DNA of 64,000 bases from Hohaiivirga grylli (GTDB taxonomy: Bacteria; Pseudomonadota; Alphaproteobacteria; Rhizobiales; Beijerinckiaceae): assembly GCF_039655745.1 (NCBI RefSeq), contig NZ_JBBYXI010000002.1, forward strand, positions 310,001-374,000, given 5' to 3'. Made by a program: the position numbers and the translations under genes. The notes under the pieces were generated by a model. It was not told the origin of the DNA and searched no databases. It worked only from the letters and a program-made list of their open reading frames with translations. Numbering within the stretch: the first letter of the stretch is position 1; every line of letters begins with the position of its first letter. This document shows, piece by piece, positions 59,849-64,000 of the stretch.

Positions 59849-61141
59849 TTATGAGACAGTCTTTCTTTTCTCAGATGTCATTAATAGGCAAAGAATAAGA
59901 ACTGCATAAGCTGCCATATCTACCCAGACTGCCAGAAAGAAAGGTGACAAGGCAAATTCAAGGGAGATGAGGGCAATTGCGCCCAGTACGAGATTAATGG
60001 CTCGCAGTTCTGAAGGAATTTTGCCGACGATCATAGCCAGAAGCAGGGCTTTCGTTCCTAAGAGCAGTGGATTGAAGGCTATTCCGAACTGTACATATGA
60101 AAAAGCGCTGAGAGAGCCCGCTGCTGTCAGGACAATCAAGAACAATATGAAAGCTCTGGCTTTGTTATCATGCAGTGAACGGATCAGTGTTTTAACCTGA
60201 TCAAGCTTTTTCAGGGTAAAAGCCGTCATTGCGAGCATTGCAATGATCATCGCGAGGCCAAATGCGGGAACAGAAATACTATACCCCCCGATTGTCATGA
60301 GGGGCATAGGTGAAAAAAGCCTTGCAGGTAACCAGCTTGGACCCATTGTGCCGGTGCTGGGGAAGCCGAAAAGGGCCATCATGATGAAGGTCAGAAGCAG
60401 AAGCCATGGCATGCTGACCGATACAAAAGTGCTTTCTGTCGATTTCAGGCTGCGTGCATAAAGGATAATTGCGCAACCGCCATTGATAATACCAGCTGTC
60501 AGGGCAAGGCTCAGGGCAATAGGAGATTGGTTTCCTGTTGTCAGTAAGGCGCCCAGAGTTGCTGCAATGGCTCCGGATATTCCATAAAAAGCATGGGGCG
60601 TCACGACGGTGAAGAGACTGGCCACAAGAAGGAATAACCCTGCCAGACCTGCCAGAAAGGCAGCCTTTGTAGCAACACTCAAAATCCACTCAAGAATGTG
60701 CGCCATAAAGCTTTTGAAGCCAAACTGTGTCGTTTCCTGATCTGCTGTCACAGCTCGTGAGGCTGTATCACTCTTATCAAGATAAAACCTTTTCAGCATA
60801 AACAGATTTGTTTCAGAAACAGGGCCATACTCTGTTTCAACAGAAGACAAGTCACTTTTGAAGAATGGTGATTTTTCAGCGCTGAAACGGCAGGTTACGT
60901 ATCTGCTGAATGTATGTTTTGCCTGCGGATAGATGGCATCATAATCAATGCGGATAATGCGGGAGAAAGAAGTGGTCGTAACACGCTGGACGTGGATTTG
61001 GGCCTCTCCGTCATTGATTGCAACGATTGAACGCTCGCAGATGCGTAAGTCATCTGCCCGCTCGGTTGCTGACCAGCCAAAGAGCACGGCCAGGGCTGTA
61101 ATAAAGAAGCTGAGCCAAAATATACGGCGGTTACTTTTCAA
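59849..61141 (-). CDS. Unrecognised polytopic membrane protein with extracytoplasmic N-terminal domain
   Basis: A 430-residue inner-membrane protein that I cannot place in a family. A first helix (about 8-22, FWLSFFITALAVLFG) acts as signal anchor and is followed by a non-membrane domain of about 115 residues (25-140) that includes DDLRICERSIVAINDGEAQI and FSRYVTCRF with two cysteines. Nine or so further helices follow in the remaining 290 residues (from about 150). Short, basic loops suggest a transporter-like or enzyme core, but no motif is known to me. It lies 31 bases after the hemB stop on the same strand and precedes the helical protein above by 12 bases. Confidence 0.65.
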   Translation of the reverse strand: MKSNRRIFWLSFFITALAVLFGWSATERADDLRICERSIVAINDGEAQIHVQRVTTTSFSRIIRIDYDAIYPQAKHTFSRYVTCRFSAEKSPFFKSDLSSVETEYGPVSETNLFMLKRFYLDKSDTASRAVTADQETTQFGFKSFMAHILEWILSVATKAAFLAGLAGLFLLVASLFTVVTPHAFYGISGAIAATLGALLTTGNQSPIALSLALTAGIINGGCAIILYARSLKSTESTFVSVSMPWLLLLTFIMMALFGFPSTGTMGPSWLPARLFSPMPLMTIGGYSISVPAFGLAMIIAMLAMTAFTLKKLDQVKTLIRSLHDNKARAFILFLIVLTAAGSLSAFSYVQFGIAFNPLLLGTKALLLAMIVGKIPSELRAINLVLGAIALISLEFALSPFFLAVWVDMAAYAVLILCLLMTSEKRKTVS

Positions 61142-61172
61142 TCTTCTGCTGCCCGTTGATGTTTATGAGGGG

Positions 61173-62189
61173 CTAGAGGCGCCCCTCTTTTAGCATTCTT
61201 GCAATACGGGGGGCATAGTAAGTCAGGATACCATCTGCACCCGCACGCTTGAAAGCTATGAGACTTTCAACCATTGCCTTCTCTCCATCTATCCAGCCAT
61301 TCCGGGCGGCCGCTTCAATCATCGCGTATTCCCCCGAGACCTGATAGGCAAAGGTTGGCATACCAAATGTGTCTTTGATACGCCGGATAATGTCAAGGTA
61401 GGGCAGGCCGGGTTTAATCATCACCATATCCGCACCTTCATCGATATCCATTGCCGTCTCGCGTATGGCTTCATCAGAATTTGCCGGATCCATCTGGTAG
61501 GTTTTCTTGTCACCTGTCAGGACTGTCTGTGTGCCGATGGCATCCCTGAACGGGCCATAGAAAGCTGATGCATATTTTGCTGCGTAGGACATGATCTGGA
61601 CATTTTCAAAACCCTGAGCATCAAGACCTTGGCGGATTGCACCGACGCGGCCATCCATCATGTCAGACGGGGCGATAATATCTGCCCCAGCTTCTGCCTG
61701 AAGTAAGGCCTGTTGAACCAGAAGTGCAACCGTTTCATCATTCAGGACTATCTCACCATCAAGCAAACCATCATGTCCATGGCTGGTATAGGGGTCGAGG
61801 GCAACATCACAGATGATACCAATATCGGGAACAGCCTTTTTGATTGCAGAGATCGTCCGGCAGATCAGATTGTTCGGCTTCAGGGCTTCTGAGCCCGTTG
61901 TATCCCGCAAACTGGGGGACACGTATGGGAAAAGTGCAATTGCCGGAATAGAGAGTTGAGCTGCTTTCTCGGCCTCAATCACAGCCTGATCTATGCTGTA
62001 GCGTTCGACCGCAGGCATTGATGCAACCGGTTGTCTGACGTTCTCACCTTCAATGATAAATAATGGCCAGATTAAATCTGCTGCATTCAGCCTGTGCTCT
62101 CTGACAAGATTTCTTGACCATTCTTGTTTTCTGTTGCGTCTAAGGCGATGGGAAAGGTGAAGGGATGTCTGTTCGTATGATTTAAGCAT
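61173..62189 (-). CDS. hemB: Delta-aminolevulinic acid dehydratase (porphobilinogen synthase)
   Basis: Condenses two 5-aminolevulinate molecules to porphobilinogen in haem synthesis. The 338-residue enzyme has the two Schiff-base lysines in SYAAKYASAFYGPFRDA and VMIKPGLPYLD (Lys near 258). The metal-binding stretch ICDVALDPYTSHGHDG uses Asp residues in place of the zinc-type cysteines, so it is the Mg-dependent, Asp-rich type found in Rhizobiales. ATG 62189 gives the family-size enzyme; earlier in-frame codons up to 62303 are spurious. Confidence 0.96.
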   Translation of the reverse strand: MLKSYEQTSLHLSHRLRRNRKQEWSRNLVREHRLNAADLIWPLFIIEGENVRQPVASMPAVERYSIDQAVIEAEKAAQLSIPAIALFPYVSPSLRDTTGSEALKPNNLICRTISAIKKAVPDIGIICDVALDPYTSHGHDGLLDGEIVLNDETVALLVQQALLQAEAGADIIAPSDMMDGRVGAIRQGLDAQGFENVQIMSYAAKYASAFYGPFRDAIGTQTVLTGDKKTYQMDPANSDEAIRETAMDIDEGADMVMIKPGLPYLDIIRRIKDTFGMPTFAYQVSGEYAMIEAAARNGWIDGEKAMVESLIAFKRAGADGILTYYAPRIARMLKEGRL

Positions 62190-62367
62190 TGTTGTTGGTC
62201 TTCGTGTTTTATACGGTAACAACAAATATAGAGGCTTATTTGAAAATGACAGTTCGGCTAAGGTTGAAGTGAACCATAGACAGGATGATAGCATCGATAT
62301 CATTGCGAACTGCGGAAAGAATGTCTAAACCGATGTATCTGATCAGTTACGGCAGGAGATTGGTACA

Positions 62368-63420
62368 ATGAGCATGGCTCCAGAAGTTATCTGCGAAAAG
62401 AAGGGATCTGTTGGTGTTATCACCCTGAACAGACCTCGGGCATTGAATGCTTTATCGCGCGATATGGTTCAGGGCATGTCTGTTGCTCTTGCTGAATGGA
62501 AAGACGATCCGGCTATCAAGGCTGTTATTGTCAAAGGTGCGGGTGAGAAAGCATTCTGTGCTGGTGGCGATGTGCGCACACTGCGTGAATACTGCCTTGC
62601 AGGAATGCGTGAGGAAGCTCTCGATTTCTGGTATGAAGAATACATTCTCAATACGCAGATACACCGCTTTCCCAAACCATATATTTCGCTGATTGGCGGT
62701 ATTGTGATGGGTGGCGGTGTTGGCGTCTCCATCCACGGCTCTTATCGTGTTGCAGGCGACAATTACCTGTTTGCAATGCCGGAAGTTGGGATTGGATTCT
62801 TCCCGGATGTGGGGGCGGCCTATCCATTGTCCCGCGTGAAATCCCAGTTTGGAACCTATCTTGCCATTACGGGTGACCGCGTGAAGCGAGATGATGCGAT
62901 TTATCTGGGGCTGGCAACGCATGCTGTTGCAACAAGTGATTTCGATAATATTGAGCAGAAGCTTGCTGATGGCGAGGATGTCGACACTGTCCTGGCAGAA
63001 TATGCCGTTAAGGTTCAGCCATCTCATCTCGCTGAACAGGAAACATTTATCTCAGAAACTTTCTCAGCAGAAACCGTTATTGAGATCATTAATCGTGTTC
63101 GTAATGCTGCGGAGCACTCTGAGTTTGCGCAGCACCTGCTCAAGTGTTTTGAGGGCAAGTCTCCAACCAGTATGTGTGTTTCTCTCGAACAGATGCGCCG
63201 TGCTGCAAAGCTTGATTTTGATGGTGTCATGGAAATGGACTATCGCCTTTCTTGTCGCTTATGTGAATTAGGGCAGGACTTTTTTGAAGGCGTTCGTGCC
63301 GTACTGGTTGATAAAGATAACTGGCCACGCTGGAGCCCGGCAAAACTGGAAGACGTAAAGCCAGAGGTTGTTTCGGCATATTTTGAGCCGCTTGCATCAA
63401 AAGAATTCAAGGCGCCCTAA
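62368..63420 (+). CDS. Enoyl-CoA hydratase/isomerase-fold protein, 3-hydroxyisobutyryl-CoA hydrolase-like
   Basis: A 350-residue crotonase-fold enzyme. It has the N-terminal GVITLNRPRALNALSRDM signature, the oxyanion-hole segment GAGEKAFCAGGDVRTL near residue 65 and the second oxyanion region GGIVMGGGVGVSIHGSYRVA near 110. The MPEVGIGFFPDVGAAY segment and its length of 350 fit 3-hydroxyisobutyryl-CoA hydrolase (HIBCH) of valine degradation better than the 260-residue hydratases. AGGAGATTGG lies upstream of ATG 62368. Its stop overlaps the next start (TAATG). Confidence 0.9.
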   Translation: MSMAPEVICEKKGSVGVITLNRPRALNALSRDMVQGMSVALAEWKDDPAIKAVIVKGAGEKAFCAGGDVRTLREYCLAGMREEALDFWYEEYILNTQIHRFPKPYISLIGGIVMGGGVGVSIHGSYRVAGDNYLFAMPEVGIGFFPDVGAAYPLSRVKSQFGTYLAITGDRVKRDDAIYLGLATHAVATSDFDNIEQKLADGEDVDTVLAEYAVKVQPSHLAEQETFISETFSAETVIEIINRVRNAAEHSEFAQHLLKCFEGKSPTSMCVSLEQMRRAAKLDFDGVMEMDYRLSCRLCELGQDFFEGVRAVLVDKDNWPRWSPAKLEDVKPEVVSAYFEPLASKEFKAP

Positions 63421-63875
63421 TGTTTGGTTTCCTGCAAAAACAGAAAGAAAAGATTGGCAGTGCAAGTGATGCTCTGCGCACGGCTGCGGAAAGTTCTTCG
63501 TTTATCCGCTGGCATACAGTGCTCACAATATTTGCTCGTATTGTCGCTCTTCTGTGGCTTATGAAGGGACTTGCAGGGTGGAGCGCCATGATTGGTGTGC
63601 TGGGCGATGGCGGTGATTTTGTCAGTCGCAGTATTCAGTTCCAGTCAACTGTCATTTACTTCTCAACGATTGATGTGATTGCAGCTGTTGGTTTGTGGAT
63701 GATCTCGGCCTGGGGCGGAGTTGTCTGGCTGATCGCGGTGATGAGCTATATCGTTATTGCCACGCTGTTTCCCGGTATGCTGGCGATGGGGCCATGGATT
63801 GCATGGACGCTCGGCTTTCTTGTGCTGGCCTATCTGTCTTTGATGTGGCTTGGGGCGCGGGAAGATAACCGCTAA
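63420..63875 (+). CDS. DUF6163 family membrane protein
   Basis: A 151-residue protein with four predicted helices (about 35-55, 75-95, 96-113 and 115-140). IRWHTVLTIFARIVALLWLM and the ISAWGGVVWLIAVMSYIVIA stretch match the DUF6163 pattern as I recall it; function unknown. The start ATG 63420 shares a base with the stop of the hydrolase gene (TAATG), so the two are translationally coupled. DUF6163 genes lie near hemB in many Rhizobiales. Confidence 0.8.
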   Translation: MFGFLQKQKEKIGSASDALRTAAESSSFIRWHTVLTIFARIVALLWLMKGLAGWSAMIGVLGDGGDFVSRSIQFQSTVIYFSTIDVIAAVGLWMISAWGGVVWLIAVMSYIVIATLFPGMLAMGPWIAWTLGFLVLAYLSLMWLGAREDNR

Positions 63876-64000
63876 GCTGGTATCTCTTCCTTGTATAACA
63901 GTTGAGCTTTCATGATCTGCCATAAATTTGCCTATTCATTCTCGTTTTGAATACTTTTCCTTAAGGGATATCTGGCATTTTACTCGGCATGATCGGGTCC
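63876..64000. other. Right edge, no complete gene seen
   Basis: The last 125 bases contain no open frame long enough to call. The edge may hold the promoter or 3' end of a neighbouring gene. Confidence 0.5.

Noticed and set aside
1..64000. tRNA, rRNA or CRISPR arrays
   Set aside because: No cloverleaf-like sequence with CCA end, rRNA core or direct-repeat array was recognised in the intergenic regions.

Overview
The window is a chromosomal segment of an alphaproteobacterium of the Hyphomicrobiales (Rhizobiales), most likely a Brucellaceae-type organism related to Ochrobactrum or Pseudochrobactrum. The evidence is protein-level: a 2.85-kDa-residue cyclic beta-1,2-glucan synthase, an Asp-type HemB, an alphaproteobacterial rpsF-rpsR-DUF2232-rplI operon, a bpt-type leucyltransferase beside parC, TraM/TraR-type quorum-sensing proteins and EcfG-type promoters. 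By eye the base composition is near 50% GC, and no species name can be read from it. No rRNA, tRNA, CRISPR array, transposase or integrase was seen.

Layout. 1-6 kb: the 3'-truncated edge of a DHA2-type MFS drug transporter, then guaB, a MAPEG protein, an RsmB-type rRNA methyltransferase and guaA (the last two steps of GMP synthesis). 6.1-11.4 kb: an AT-rich accessory patch directly after the guaA terminator. It holds a two-gene OLD-nuclease/UvrD-helicase (Gabija-like) defence pair, a DUF6678 protein and a DUF2239 protein. 11.7-13.5 kb: a stress cluster (YciF/DUF892, a PepSY-like periplasmic protein, a DUF1269 protein) with two EcfG-type promoters. 13.5-16.3 kb: a complete quorum-sensing module: luxR, luxI, a TraM-type antiactivator and a second, divergent luxR. 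16.6-20.5 kb: an M20 amidohydrolase with two polar amino acid ABC permeases and a binding protein, but no ATPase. 20.6-28.5 kb: a GST, an FkbM methyltransferase, divergent katA/oxyR, aqpZ and dctQM without dctP.

28.7-64 kb is mostly core genome: a YfgM-like protein and der; the giant cgs; SDR, purF, cvpA; radA, alr, dnaB; rplI, DUF2232, rpsR, rpsF; acpS, lepB, rnc, era; a Tat-exported methyl-parathion-hydrolase-like protein; a D-lactate dehydrogenase; recO and parC; bpt, an RDD protein, two unrecognised genes, hemB; and finally a 3-hydroxyisobutyryl-CoA hydrolase-like protein translationally linked to a DUF6163 protein.

How the parts fit. The core blocks serve nucleotide synthesis, replication, translation and envelope glucan production. 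The accessory first half deals with phage (OLD/UvrD pair), oxidative and osmotic stress (katA/oxyR, EcfG-type genes, aqpZ) and population density (AHL module). The points most worth a second look are the defence pair beside guaA, with a codon-use drift inside the guaA 3' end; the quorum module with an antiactivator, a lux-box-like dyad and a LuxR homologue lacking two conserved HTH residues; and the unrecognised membrane-protein pair between hemB and the RDD gene.
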